From NCBI GenBank assembly GCA_050246915.1, contig JBFWVD010000003.1, forward strand, positions 84,410 through 148,409: DNA of 64,000 nucleotides, given 5' to 3'. Positions 42,102 to 50,781 of the stretch are shown here, piece by piece (the stretch's first letter is position 1; each line of letters opens with the position of its first letter). The position numbers and the translations under genes were made by a program. The stretch comes from JBFWVD01 sp050246915 (GTDB lineage Bacteria > Actinomycetota > Acidimicrobiia > Acidimicrobiales > Ilumatobacteraceae). The notes under the pieces are model-generated. The model was given only the letters and a program-made list of their open reading frames with translations, was not told the DNA's origin and did no database searches.

Positions 42102-43034
42102 GTGGCCCGGCCCGACAAGCCAACGATCACCTATCCGGGGGCGAGACGACCCGATCGCACGCGCGTCGTGGACGCGCACGGCGTGAAGATCGCCGTCTAC
42201 GAGTGGGGCGACGAGGACTCGCCGCCGATCTTCCTGGCGCACGGCGGCATGGATTTCGCGGCGACGTGGGATCTGCTGGCGCCGAAGCTGGCCGATGCCG
42301 GTTGGCGCCCGGTGGCGTGGGATCAACGAGGACACGGTGACTCCGACCACACCGCGCTCTACTCCTTCGAAGCCGACGTGCGCGACGCCCTGGCCGTGAT
42401 GGACAGCGTGACGCGCTCGCCTGCCCCCGTGATCGGTCACTCGAAGGGCGCCATGGTCTTCATGCAACTGACCGAGGCCGTACCTCACCGCGTCGAGCTG
42501 CTCGTCAACATCGATGGCATCCCGGGCAAGGCCCCCAAGCGCGACGTGATCGACTACGAGCGGGGCCGTTTCACGGCCGCTGACGTGTCGTCGTGGCTCG
42601 ACCATCGACGCGCCGCGAACCTGGCAGTCCGCAAACCAGGGACGCTCGAGGAGCTCGCCCGGCGCCGTCAGCTCCTCAACCCCCGGCTCGATCTGAAGTG
42701 GTTGCGGTACATCGCTGCCATCGGCGGCTTCGAGGATGACGACGGTTGGCGTTGGAAGCTCGACCCGCTGTTCCGCTTCGGTGGTTTCGGTCCGTGGCGG
42801 CCGCTGTGGGCTCAGCTGCGCATGGCCTCGTTGCCGGTCCCGATGTTGGGGATCATGTCAACCGAACCTGACGCGATGGGTTGGGGCAGCGAGTACGACG
42901 ACGTGGTCGCCATGATGCCCGCAGTGCACCGACTCGAGCGTTACGAAGGCGTGGGCCACTTCGTGCAGATCGAAGCTCCGCAGCGCACCGCCGAGGACAT
43001 CTTTGCGTTCGTCGAGGAGCACCACGTTGCCTGA
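42102..43034 (+). CDS. Alpha/beta hydrolase
   Basis: Protein of 310 aa with the complete fold: FLAHGGMDF (oxyanion), DQRGHGDSD, the elbow GHSKGA with nucleophile Ser114, a helical cap at about 150-240, and the catalytic His in GVGHFVQIE. The acid is likely in MSTEPDAMG, a variable position. TAGGGT stands 6 nt before the GTG start, so the transcript is probably leaderless. The next hydrolase gene overlaps its end by 8 nt, forming a two-gene operon. Confidence 0.85.
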   Translation: MARPDKPTITYPGARRPDRTRVVDAHGVKIAVYEWGDEDSPPIFLAHGGMDFAATWDLLAPKLADAGWRPVAWDQRGHGDSDHTALYSFEADVRDALAVMDSVTRSPAPVIGHSKGAMVFMQLTEAVPHRVELLVNIDGIPGKAPKRDVIDYERGRFTAADVSSWLDHRRAANLAVRKPGTLEELARRRQLLNPRLDLKWLRYIAAIGGFEDDDGWRWKLDPLFRFGGFGPWRPLWAQLRMASLPVPMLGIMSTEPDAMGWGSEYDDVVAMMPAVHRLERYEGVGHFVQIEAPQRTAEDIFAFVEEHHVA

Positions 43035-43698
43035 TCTCTACGACAACCCGGTGATCCTCACCCACGTCCGCACCAAGTTGGCGTTGCATCAACTGCGCGA
43101 CGGCCCCGGCCGTCCGCTGTTGTTGATACACGGTCTGGGCGACTGCTCACCGAGCGAGGTGCCCAGCTGGGCCGAGCAATGGCCCGGTGGGGTGCACGCC
43201 CTCGACCTCACGGGGCACGGTCGCAGCAGCCGACCTCGCGGTGGCGGCTACACCGCTGAACAACTCATGGCCGACGTGGATGTCGCGCTGGCCCGACTGG
43301 GACCGTGCACGATCATCGGTCACGGTTTGGGCGCCTATCTCGCGTTGCTCATCTCCGGCGCCCGACCCGAGCTGGTCCGCGGCGTCGCTCTGTGCGACGG
43401 ACCGGGGCTCGCCGGCGGCGGTCCTGCCCCGACGTCACTGGTGATCGTGAACCCGCCGGACGCACCACTCACGGCCGACGAACCCGATCCGTACGCGCTG
43501 TTGGAGATGAGCCGCGACATCCGCCCACCTGACTATGCGGGCACCTACGCCCGACAGGCGTTGGCCAACAGCGCGGCCGAGACCCCCATCGTGGTGTGCG
43601 CTCGCTGGCGCCCACCCTGGCTCGAAGCCGTGGCCAACGAAGGTGGCGTCATCGAGTCGACGCTCACCGAAGCGGTCGCCCTGCTCGCTCGTCAATGA
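43027..43698 (+). CDS. Alpha/beta hydrolase-fold protein lacking the catalytic serine
   Basis: Protein of 223 aa. The blocks LLLIHGLGD and LTGHGRSS match the hydrolase fold. The elbow reads GHGLGA, with Gly100 at the nucleophile position where its operon partner has Ser114, so it is probably a pseudoenzyme. A late WLEAVANEGG replaces the usual catalytic-His region, and a normal His is not evident. The TTG at 43027 follows GAGGAG at 7 nt and overlaps the upstream stop, which is strong evidence for this rare start. Confidence 0.75.
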   Translation: MPDLYDNPVILTHVRTKLALHQLRDGPGRPLLLIHGLGDCSPSEVPSWAEQWPGGVHALDLTGHGRSSRPRGGGYTAEQLMADVDVALARLGPCTIIGHGLGAYLALLISGARPELVRGVALCDGPGLAGGGPAPTSLVIVNPPDAPLTADEPDPYALLEMSRDIRPPDYAGTYARQALANSAAETPIVVCARWRPPWLEAVANEGGVIESTLTEAVALLARQ

Positions 43699-43712
43699 GG
43701 CCGCGGCCGTCC

Positions 43713-45482
43713 TCAGGCCGACGAACGACCGACACCCATCTGCGACAGCAGCCCTTCGGCGGCCGCAGCGGCGAGCGGTGGATACAAGTAGAAGCCCTGG
43801 GCGCGATCGCAGCCCATGTCCCGCAAGTTGTCGAGCTGCACCCGGGTCTCCACCCCTTCGGCGACGGCTTGTAGGCGCAACGTCCGGGCCAGCGTGGTCA
43901 CCAAGCGCACGATCTCGGTGTCGTCGTTGTTGCGACCGATGCCGGCCACGAACGCCCGATCGATCTTCACCACGTCCACCGGGAATCGGCGCAGATACGC
44001 GAGCGAGGAGTACCCGGTCCCGAAGTCGTCGACGGCGAGGCGCACACCGAGGGCCTTGAGCGAACGCAACAGATGCACATTCTCTGCAGCGTCGGCCATC
44101 AGAACGCTCTCGGTCATCTCGAGCACGAGACGAGCGGGGCTCAGTCCGCTCACCTCGAGCGCTCCGGCGATGGTGTCGACGATGTCGGGTTGGTTCAACT
44201 GACGAGCCGACAGGTTGACGCTGAGATCCAACGACGCACCGATGCGATAACGCCGACGCCAACGCTCCAGTTGGCTGCAGGCCTCCGTGAGCACCCAGGT
44301 GCCGATGGGGACGATGAGTCCGGTCTCTTCCGCCAGAGCGATGAAGTCGCCGGGGAGCAACAGACCGCGCTCGGGGTGGTTCCATCGCACGAGTGCTTCG
44401 AAGCCGCACAGATCTCCGTGGGCCAGGTCGATCTTGGGTTGGTAGAACACCCGCAACTCACGACGTTCGATGGCTCGGCGCAGGGCGCGTTCGGTGTCGA
44501 GCCGGATGAGGGCCTTGGCCCGCAGCTCGTCGCTGAACACCTCGACGCGGTTGCGACCACGTTCCTTGGCCCGATACATCGCCGCGTCCGCGTCGCGGAT
44601 GAGGTCTTCGGGCCGCTGGTGATCAGCGCGTTGGAACGCGATGCCCACGCTCGTGGCCACCGCCAGATCATGGTTGTCGACGTGTATCGGATCGGTGAGC
44701 GCTTGCGCGATACGCGACGCGATCATCATGGCGTCATCGGCCGCGGTCAGCTCGTCGCACATGATCACGAACTCGTCGCCGCCGAAGCGGGCCACGGTGT
44801 CCTGCGGCCGGACCACACCAACGATGCGGTGGGCAACGATGGCGAGCAAACGATCGCCCACGTCATGGCCGAGTGAGTCGTTGACCACCTTGAACTGATC
44901 GAGATCGCAGAACAAGACCGCCAACGTCCCGTGCTGACGGCGGGCCATGGCCATGGCCAGCCGATCGAGCAGCAGCACCCGGTTGGGCAGACCGGTGAGC
45001 GCGTCATGGGTGGCCTGATGGGCGAGTCGACGCTCGAAACCCTTGCGCTCGCTGATGTCACGTCCCGTGGCGGCGATGTATTCGACCTGTCCGTGCCGAT
45101 CGAGGTGCACCATGACCACCACCGACATCGGCACCTCGGTGCCGTCGGGACAGCGCACCGCCAACTCTCCGGACCAGGTTCCGCCGACCGTGATCAACGG
45201 GGCGATCTCGTCGATGACCACCGGCCGGACCCAACTGGGCACGTACGTCAGCAGATCCAGCTCCGAGGGCAGCGGATCGTCCGCGCCGAGATCGAGCAGC
45301 TCGCGGGCTGCAGCATTCACGAAGAAGGGTTGACCGTTGGGCGCCACCATGACCACCACGTCGGTGGTGCCCTCGACGACGGACGCGAATCGCCGAGCCT
45401 GCACCGCAGGGTGACCAAATGACATCGGCGTGGATGATCGCAGCGCCTCTGATGCCGGCGCCACGGGCGTTGGGCCGGACAC
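43713..45482 (-). CDS. PAS-GGDEF-EAL c-di-GMP protein (both signatures intact)
   Basis: Protein of 589 aa with a PAS domain at about 30-150 (ASVVEGTTDVVVMVAPNGQPFFVN), a GGDEF domain at 155-320 with RFGGDEF, and an EAL domain at 330-580 with FEALVRWNHPERG, EMTES, DDFGTGYSS and AEGVET. Both synthesis and breakdown of c-di-GMP are possible. The RxxD inhibition site is not confirmed. I chose the GTG at 45482 because TACCGT lies 7 nt before it; ATG 45425 is an alternative. It is divergent from the CrtZ-like gene and could share its control region. Confidence 0.88.
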   Translation of the reverse strand: MSGPTPVAPASEALRSSTPMSFGHPAVQARRFASVVEGTTDVVVMVAPNGQPFFVNAAARELLDLGADDPLPSELDLLTYVPSWVRPVVIDEIAPLITVGGTWSGELAVRCPDGTEVPMSVVVMVHLDRHGQVEYIAATGRDISERKGFERRLAHQATHDALTGLPNRVLLLDRLAMAMARRQHGTLAVLFCDLDQFKVVNDSLGHDVGDRLLAIVAHRIVGVVRPQDTVARFGGDEFVIMCDELTAADDAMMIASRIAQALTDPIHVDNHDLAVATSVGIAFQRADHQRPEDLIRDADAAMYRAKERGRNRVEVFSDELRAKALIRLDTERALRRAIERRELRVFYQPKIDLAHGDLCGFEALVRWNHPERGLLLPGDFIALAEETGLIVPIGTWVLTEACSQLERWRRRYRIGASLDLSVNLSARQLNQPDIVDTIAGALEVSGLSPARLVLEMTESVLMADAAENVHLLRSLKALGVRLAVDDFGTGYSSLAYLRRFPVDVVKIDRAFVAGIGRNNDDTEIVRLVTTLARTLRLQAVAEGVETRVQLDNLRDMGCDRAQGFYLYPPLAAAAAEGLLSQMGVGRSSA

Positions 45483-45566
45483 GTGTTCCACGGTAGTGGC
45501 GTGCCACCATGCGATTGCGGCATCCCCGACCGGCCGGCGCCGATCGACCGGCCCTAACCTGAGACG

Positions 45567-46013
45567 GTGCAGACCGTGATGTGGTTGATCGTGGGCTTCG
45601 TCGTGATGGAGCCCGTGACCTACCTCGTGCACCGGTTCGTGATGCACGGATCGCTGTGGCGACTGCATGCCAGCCATCACGCGCAGCGACCGAACCGTTG
45701 GGAGCGCAACGATTGGTTCCCGGTGATGTTCGCCTCGATCGTGATGCTGGCGATGGCCGTCGGCTTCAACGTGGGCGGTGCGAACGTCATCGTTCCGTTG
45801 GCGGTGGGCACGACGTTGTACGGGATCGCATACGCCTGCGTCCACGATCTCTACACCCATCGCCGCTTCGGCCTGTTCCGCAGACGATCGGCGTTGTTGG
45901 AGCCGCTCGCTCGCGCCCATCGCGCCCATCATCAGTTCGGCGCCGAGCCCTACGGCATGTTGCTCCCTCTCAGGGTCGCCCGATCCACGCCGCGGCAGCC
46001 GACTCACCCGTGA
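45567..46013 (+). CDS. crtZ: CrtZ-like carotenoid hydroxylase (fatty-acid hydroxylase superfamily)
   Basis: Small membrane di-iron hydroxylase of 148 aa. The four histidine boxes are complete: HRFVMH (HX4H), HASHH (HX2HH), HDLYTH (HX4H) and HRAHH (HX2HH), as in beta-carotene 3-hydroxylase. Two or more membrane segments lie between them (VMWLIVGFVVM, VMLAMAVGFNV, IVPLAVGTTLYGIAY). It hydroxylates ionone rings or a related carotenoid end. TAACCT lies 6 nt before the GTG start. Its last 10 nt overlap the convergent crtA-like gene. First gene of the carotenoid cluster. Confidence 0.82.
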   Translation: MQTVMWLIVGFVVMEPVTYLVHRFVMHGSLWRLHASHHAQRPNRWERNDWFPVMFASIVMLAMAVGFNVGGANVIVPLAVGTTLYGIAYACVHDLYTHRRFGLFRRRSALLEPLARAHRAHHQFGAEPYGMLLPLRVARSTPRQPTHP

Positions 46014-46702
46014 GCGACCGGGTCGACACCGTCCCACGCTCCCCACGAACGTAACGGCACGAAGCGGGCGAACATCTCCTCGCCGTACCAGCGTTGCTCG
46101 CGGGTGCGCCGCACCACATCGGCGTGCGCTCGATCGCTGTAGGCGAAGCGTTGGAGATGTGCGATGGAGTCCCACACGCTCACCGTGGCCTGGCGACCGA
46201 TCGGCGCCTCACCGATGCCGGCCACGGCCCGTAGGCCGTGCGCCCCTTGGGCCGCGGCGCTCACCGGTCGCCCCGCCGCGGCGAACGTGCGCCAATGCCG
46301 CATTCGCACCTGGGCGCGGGTGATGGCCACCAGCGGGCCATCGTGGTGCTCCACCAACGGCAGCGCACCGAGCACATCGAAGCCACGCCAGGTGCCGTGG
46401 CCACCGTGGGCGTGCATCACCACGTTCCACGACTGCGAGTTCGATGTGAACCGTCGACCGAGCGGTGATCGTTCGGTGAAGTCGTAGAGATGTCGCTCGT
46501 CGTCCCACACTGCGAAGATCGCCCAGCGCCGCAGATCGGCGCCGGGCGCCGTGGATGAGCCACGACCGGTGCCGAGCATGCGCCAGAACCGCAGCCCCTC
46601 GGCGTGAGCCAGTACGTGACGCTGCCACGGCATCGTCACCAACTGCCGCGGCACCGCCGGTGTCGTGAATCGCACCAGATGGAACGACGCAACCGGGCTC
46701 AT
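46004..46702 (-). CDS. crtA: CrtA-like carotenoid (spheroidene-type) monooxygenase
   Basis: Protein of 232 aa with the spheroidene monooxygenase pattern: ASFHLVRF start, GLRFWRMLGTGRG, DLRRWAIFAVWDDE, SQSWNVVMHAHGGHGTWRG and a C-terminal block VSVWDSIAHLQRFAYSDRAHADVVRRT. CrtA adds keto groups at C-2 of acyclic carotenoids (or C-4 in other hosts). It is probably haem-dependent, though the axial residue is not identified here. Unusual outside phototrophs. The ATG at 46702 is used; the divergent PlsY-like gene starts 94 bp away. Its 3' end overlaps crtZ. Confidence 0.78.
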   Translation of the reverse strand: MSPVASFHLVRFTTPAVPRQLVTMPWQRHVLAHAEGLRFWRMLGTGRGSSTAPGADLRRWAIFAVWDDERHLYDFTERSPLGRRFTSNSQSWNVVMHAHGGHGTWRGFDVLGALPLVEHHDGPLVAITRAQVRMRHWRTFAAAGRPVSAAAQGAHGLRAVAGIGEAPIGRQATVSVWDSIAHLQRFAYSDRAHADVVRRTREQRWYGEEMFARFVPLRSWGAWDGVDPVAHG

Positions 46703-46796
46703 GACCGCGAGCCTTGCAGGTGGCCGGGGCCGATCCATGGCGTTGCGTTTGCCGTTGCGCTTCAGGTCGCGCTCCGATGTCGGCCACCATGGGGTG

Positions 46797-47429
46797 ATGC
46801 CGTCCACCGATGCCTCGCCGTACGCGGTGATCGCTGCGGTCACGGCCGGGTACGTCATCGGCTCCGTGCCGATCGCCCTCCTGGTCGGTCGCCGCCAACG
46901 GGTGGATCTGCGTGAGGTGGGTGATCGCAACCCGGGCTACTGGAACGCCAAGGATCATCTGTCGCGCCGCGCATCGATCGGCGTGTTCCTCGGGGACAGC
47001 GCCAAGGGTGTGCTGGCCGGTGCAATTGGAATTGCGCTGCCCGGTCCGTGGTGGATCGCGTACATGGCGGTGGCCGCTGCGATGATCGGCCATGCATGGC
47101 CGCTGTTCGCCCACTTCCGTGGTGGCCGATCGATCCTCACCTTCGCCGGTGGGGTGTGCGTGCTGAGCCCCGTGGCCGCCGCCATCGCCATCGCCGCGTT
47201 GTTGGTCGTGACGTTGCTGCGATCGTTCGCGTGGGGGGCACGCGTCGGCGTGTTCGGATATCCGCTCGCTCAGTTGATCGTCGATCCGGCGACGCACGTC
47301 GCCGCCACCGGTGTTCTCATGAGCATCATCGGCGTGCGCTTCGGCCAAGCGGCGTTGGCAACACGCGCCCCACACGGCGATCGGCACGATGATCGGCATC
47401 GAGATCGGCACGGCGATCACGCCGGATAG
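46797..47429 (+). CDS. PlsY-like acyltransferase within the carotenoid cluster
   Basis: Integral membrane protein of 210 aa with five or more hydrophobic segments and PlsY motifs: YVIGSVPIALLVGR, RNPGYWNA (in place of GSGNIGATN), GDSAKG (DxxKG) and GHAWPLFAHFRGGRS. PlsY makes lysophosphatidate from acyl phosphate and glycerol-3-phosphate. The changed first motif suggests a different acceptor, and its place between crtA and a carotenoid glycosyltransferase suggests acylation of a carotenoid sugar. The C terminus is His/Asp-rich. ATG 46797 fits the family start. It contains a CAATTNNAATTG motif and overlaps the convergent glycosyltransferase end. Confidence 0.8.
   Translation: MPSTDASPYAVIAAVTAGYVIGSVPIALLVGRRQRVDLREVGDRNPGYWNAKDHLSRRASIGVFLGDSAKGVLAGAIGIALPGPWWIAYMAVAAAMIGHAWPLFAHFRGGRSILTFAGGVCVLSPVAAAIAIAALLVVTLLRSFAWGARVGVFGYPLAQLIVDPATHVAATGVLMSIIGVRFGQAALATRAPHGDRHDDRHRDRHGDHAG
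47023..47034. repeat. CAATTNNAATTG palindrome in PlsY-like gene
   Basis: CAATTGGAATTG, flanked as GC/C, encodes A-I-G-I-A with codons GCA-ATT-GGA-ATT, which are rare in the surrounding genes. One of four perfect copies; see findings. Confidence 0.8.
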
Positions 47430-48541
47430 GTGCGTCCTCGCCACGTGCGCTCGGGGCGGATCGCCGCCGCGGTGATGCGCGCAGCCACCGGCAGATCGGC
47501 CAACGGCGACAGCCAGTAACCCACGCCACGGCGCTCGTAGGCCTTCGCCGTGCCGGCGAGGATGCCCGCCCGGGCGGCCAGCAGCGCCAGATCGACTCCA
47601 TCGCCACGTCCGGTGAGCAGACGCACCAACGGCAGGCCCTGGGCCAACCACACCACGGCAAGATCGGCGGCTTGATCAGGCCAACGCGTCACATCGGGCA
47701 TCGGCAGTGAACGACCCCAGTTGCGCCAGGCGTCTGGAGCGCTGGTGTGCATGGTGACGGTGAGAACGTCGCTGCCATCCAACATCGCTGTGCGCCAACC
47801 CCGGCCGGCGAGGTGCCGCACCAATGCGATGTCATCGGTGAGATGCGATCGCACCGCGGCGAAGCCCCCCGCATCGGCCAACATCTCACGACGCATGGCC
47901 ATGCATTGTCCGTTGGCGATGACACGGCGAGCCGGCGCTGCCCAGCGCACCCCGACGGGCCCGAACCGGTACACGAGCGTCGTCAGCATCGACGCGTGCA
48001 CCATCGTGAGCACCTCGCCCTGGCAGCGGAATCGTCCACCCACGCTCACCAGATCGAGGCCGTCATCCTGGGCGCGCTCCACCAAGGCGCGAGCCAATCC
48101 CGGCAACGGCGCGGTGTCGGCATCGAAGGTGACCAGCCAGTCACCGTGGGCCGCGCGCCGTCCTTGTTCGAGGGCCCACACCTTGCCCACCCAACCAGAC
48201 GGCAGCGGCTGCCCGGGCACCACCTCGGCACCCATTGACCTCGCGTACTCGGCGGTGCCATCGCTGGACTCGTCGTCGACCACGATCACCTGATGCCCGC
48301 AGCCCTGCAACGACGACAGCAAGGGGCCGATGCGCTCCCGCTCGTTGCGGGCGGGGATGATCACCGAGATGCTCGGTGTGTCAATTGATATTGCACTCGG
48401 GGTCGCCGGCCCAACCACCGCCGACGCAGTCAGGGGTGCAACGGGTCGCAGGGCACGGACGGAACGAACTGCCACCGTGGCGAGCGCGGCGAGTCGAGCG
48501 CCTCGGCCCACCAGACGCACAGCACCGCCGCGGTTCACCAT
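47417..48541 (-). CDS. Family 2 glycosyltransferase, CruG-like
   Basis: GT2 enzyme of 374 aa with GT-A blocks: ISVIIPARNERERIGPLL, VVDDESSDGTAEYAR, FDADTAPLP (DxD-like) and GGFAAVRSHLTDDIALVRH (acidic catalytic region), then a C-terminal membrane-associated part. Its position beside cruF and a CrtI-like gene matches CruG, which puts the sugar on the hydroxyl made by CruF. It also resembles the CrtQ type. The ATG at 48541 overlaps the stop of the CrtI-like gene. Its N-terminal region contains a one-mismatch copy of the CAATTNNAATTG motif (48382-48393). Confidence 0.85.
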   Translation of the reverse strand: MVNRGGAVRLVGRGARLAALATVAVRSVRALRPVAPLTASAVVGPATPSAISIDTPSISVIIPARNERERIGPLLSSLQGCGHQVIVVDDESSDGTAEYARSMGAEVVPGQPLPSGWVGKVWALEQGRRAAHGDWLVTFDADTAPLPGLARALVERAQDDGLDLVSVGGRFRCQGEVLTMVHASMLTTLVYRFGPVGVRWAAPARRVIANGQCMAMRREMLADAGGFAAVRSHLTDDIALVRHLAGRGWRTAMLDGSDVLTVTMHTSAPDAWRNWGRSLPMPDVTRWPDQAADLAVVWLAQGLPLVRLLTGRGDGVDLALLAARAGILAGTAKAYERRGVGYWLSPLADLPVAARITAAAIRPERTWRGRTYPA

Positions 48542-50001
48542 CGATCACCGTCGATCAGGTCGGCCACGATCCGGGCGCTACGGGCCACCATCGGGAGACC
48601 TCCTCCTGGATGGCTCGATCCACCCACGAGATAGAGGCCGCGGCGTGGGCCGCGATTGCCCGGGCGCAGGAACGCTGCCCGGCGGCCGTTGGAGCTGGTG
48701 CCGTAGATCGACCCGCCCGGGCTGCGATAACGCTGCGCGATGTCGGCCGGGGTGATGGTCTCGATGAACCGGGCCCGCGAGCGCACGTCCCAGCCGTGTC
48801 TGGCCATGGTGTCGAGCAGCCGCTCACGCACCGGCCCTGCGAGCTGCGACCAATCGAGGTCGTCACCCGACGGAGCGTTGACCAACACGAACCAGTTCTC
48901 GCATCCTGCGGGAGCCTGCGTCGGATCGGTGGCCGCGGAGTTGCACACGTACACGGTGGGATCATCGGCCGGTCTCGCGTCCACGAACAGCTGACGGAAC
49001 TCGCGCTCGTAGTCATCGTTGAAGGCGATGTTGTGATGGCCCAGTCCGGGGGTGAGGCCGTCGACGCCGATGAGGAGCACGAAGCCCGAACTCGACCGCG
49101 TCGCCCGACCGGCCTTGGCCGCGGCGGGTTCGTCGCGCAACAGATCGCGATAGAGATGGCCGGCGTCCACGTTGGCCACGACGATCTCGGCCCGGATCGT
49201 CTCACCATCGGCGAGACGAACACCGCTCACCGATGTGCTGGAGGCGAGGATGGATTCCACCTCTGATCCGACGCGGATCTGCACGCCGAGCGAGATCGCA
49301 GTGTTCACCAAGACCTCGGCCAATCGGGTCACGCCACCGGTGAGATGCCAGGCGCCGTGCAACTGTTCCAGCGCGGGGATGCATGCCAGCGTCGCCGGTG
49401 CCAGGAACGGTGATGAGCCCGAGTAGGTCGCGTAACGACCCAGCCATTGCCGCAGGCGCGGATCGGTGAAGTCCTTGGCAGCCCGGCGGGCCAAGGTGGG
49501 GAACGGATCGATGGCCAGCAGGTCCTTGGGCGATCGCATGCGGGCGGCCAACGTGAGCGGCGAACCCATGGGCCCGTTCAGGAACGTCCGCTCGCTCACC
49601 TCCCAGATCCGCTCCGAACGCCGGGTGAATCGATCCCACTGAACACCGCTGCCGGGACTGAACGCCTCGATGGCGTCGCGTGCAGCTTCTCGGCCACGCG
49701 GCAATTGCAATTGCGTGCCGTCACTCCATCGATAGTGGAACTGGGGATCGAGCGCGACCACCTCGCACTGCTCGCGCAGCGTTGTGCCGGCCAGTGCCAA
49801 CACTGCATCGAACTCCTCCGGCCAGGTGAGCAGTGACGGTCCGGTGTCGAACGAGAAGCCATCACGCTCATGCCGGGCCAGCTTGCCGCCGGACACCGCG
49901 TTGCGCTCGACGACAACGACATCGTGACCGCGGCTGCGCAGACGGATGGCCGCGCACAGCCCGCCGACCCCGGCACCGATGACCACGACCGAAGCGCTCA
50001 C
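48535..50001 (-). CDS. Second CrtI-type carotenoid oxidoreductase (CrtD-like)
   Basis: Flavoprotein of 488 aa with VVVIGAGVGGLCAAIRLRSRG (FAD dinucleotide fold) and the C-terminal GLYLVGGSSHPGGGLPMV signature of CrtI-family desaturases. It is distinct from crtI further upstream; with CruF and CruG present it is probably the 3,4-desaturase CrtD or a related modifying enzyme. The GTG at 50001 overlaps the cruF stop (GTGA). Its end overlaps the glycosyltransferase start. A CAATTNNAATTG motif lies inside. Confidence 0.87.
   Translation of the reverse strand: MSASVVVIGAGVGGLCAAIRLRSRGHDVVVVERNAVSGGKLARHERDGFSFDTGPSLLTWPEEFDAVLALAGTTLREQCEVVALDPQFHYRWSDGTQLQLPRGREAARDAIEAFSPGSGVQWDRFTRRSERIWEVSERTFLNGPMGSPLTLAARMRSPKDLLAIDPFPTLARRAAKDFTDPRLRQWLGRYATYSGSSPFLAPATLACIPALEQLHGAWHLTGGVTRLAEVLVNTAISLGVQIRVGSEVESILASSTSVSGVRLADGETIRAEIVVANVDAGHLYRDLLRDEPAAAKAGRATRSSSGFVLLIGVDGLTPGLGHHNIAFNDDYEREFRQLFVDARPADDPTVYVCNSAATDPTQAPAGCENWFVLVNAPSGDDLDWSQLAGPVRERLLDTMARHGWDVRSRARFIETITPADIAQRYRSPGGSIYGTSSNGRRAAFLRPGNRGPRRGLYLVGGSSHPGGGLPMVARSARIVADLIDGDRW
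49702..49713. repeat. CAATTNNAATTG palindrome in CrtI-like gene
   Basis: CAATTGCAATTG, flanked by G and C (palindrome extends to 14 bp), encodes Q-L-Q-L using CAA-TTG-CAA-TTG on the minus strand, in a gene that otherwise prefers CAG and CTG/CTC. Confidence 0.8.
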
Positions 50002-50777
50002 CGCCCACCGCTGCGATCGCCGGGGGCGGCCGGCGACGTCCACCACGAGCGCACCGCGATGGACCCCATCGCCGCGCCACCCACCACCGCAACGAGCCGA
50101 TCGCGGAAGAAGCGGGCGAAGCCGAGGGTCTGCATGACCGCCATGTAGGAGTACTGGGCACGCAACGGTGTCACCGGGCCATCGTCGTCGGGGAGAACGG
50201 CATCGAGCGCGGCCATGAGTGCTCCCGACGCCACCAGCCAACCGGCGTAGTTGCTGGCGGGTATGCCTCGATATCGACCGCGACGGGCCCAGGTCCAGTA
50301 GCCCTCGCCCACCATCTGCGGATCGAGGAAGAGATCCCATGCGGTGAGTGCCATGGCTCCGGCGCCGGCACGGGCAAACGCAGGAGCGGTGCGCGGCACC
50401 AGCCCCCGCGACGCCTCGCGGGCGGGAAGGGCCATGGCGAACCAGGCCAGCGGAACGATGGCCGGCACACCGCCCACCGCTGGTCGCAAGGCTCCCGAGT
50501 AGCGATAGCGACCGAAGGGGAACGCCGTGCGCGAGCCGACCCGTTCGAGGGCCCAGGTGCTCCCGACGGTCAGCGCTATTGCACTCGATGTGCGCCTCCA
50601 ACCCCATCGTCGCGCCGAGATGGTGGCAGTGGTGACAGCGAGACCGACAACGGTGATGGTGGCCGTGGCCCGTCGATGCCCCTTGCGCTGCAACGGCGTG
50701 GCGATCATGGCGGCGACGGAGCTGAGTGCGGCGAGACCACCGGCGATGTTCGTGGCGCGCGATCGGCGTGCGCTCAT
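49998..50777 (-). CDS. cruF: CruF-family carotenoid 1,2-hydratase
   Basis: Membrane protein of 259 aa of DUF422 (bisanhydrobacterioruberin/lycopene-derivative hydratase). The signature TAWDLFLDPQMVGEGYWTWARRGRYRG...NYAGW is present, with six or so hydrophobic segments. It adds water to the acyclic psi-end of the carotenoid, giving the hydroxyl that CruG-type transferases glycosylate. The start is the ATG at 50777, 4 nt after the crtB stop; its end overlaps the next gene's start. Confidence 0.9.
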   Translation of the reverse strand: MSARRSRATNIAGGLAALSSVAAMIATPLQRKGHRRATATITVVGLAVTTATISARRWGWRRTSSAIALTVGSTWALERVGSRTAFPFGRYRYSGALRPAVGGVPAIVPLAWFAMALPAREASRGLVPRTAPAFARAGAGAMALTAWDLFLDPQMVGEGYWTWARRGRYRGIPASNYAGWLVASGALMAALDAVLPDDDGPVTPLRAQYSYMAVMQTLGFARFFRDRLVAVVGGAAMGSIAVRSWWTSPAAPGDRSGGR

Positions 50778-50781
50778 CGCC

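Noticed and set aside
45567..46013. Sterol desaturase
   Set aside because: Length (148 aa) and carotenoid neighbours fit CrtZ better, though the superfamily is shared.
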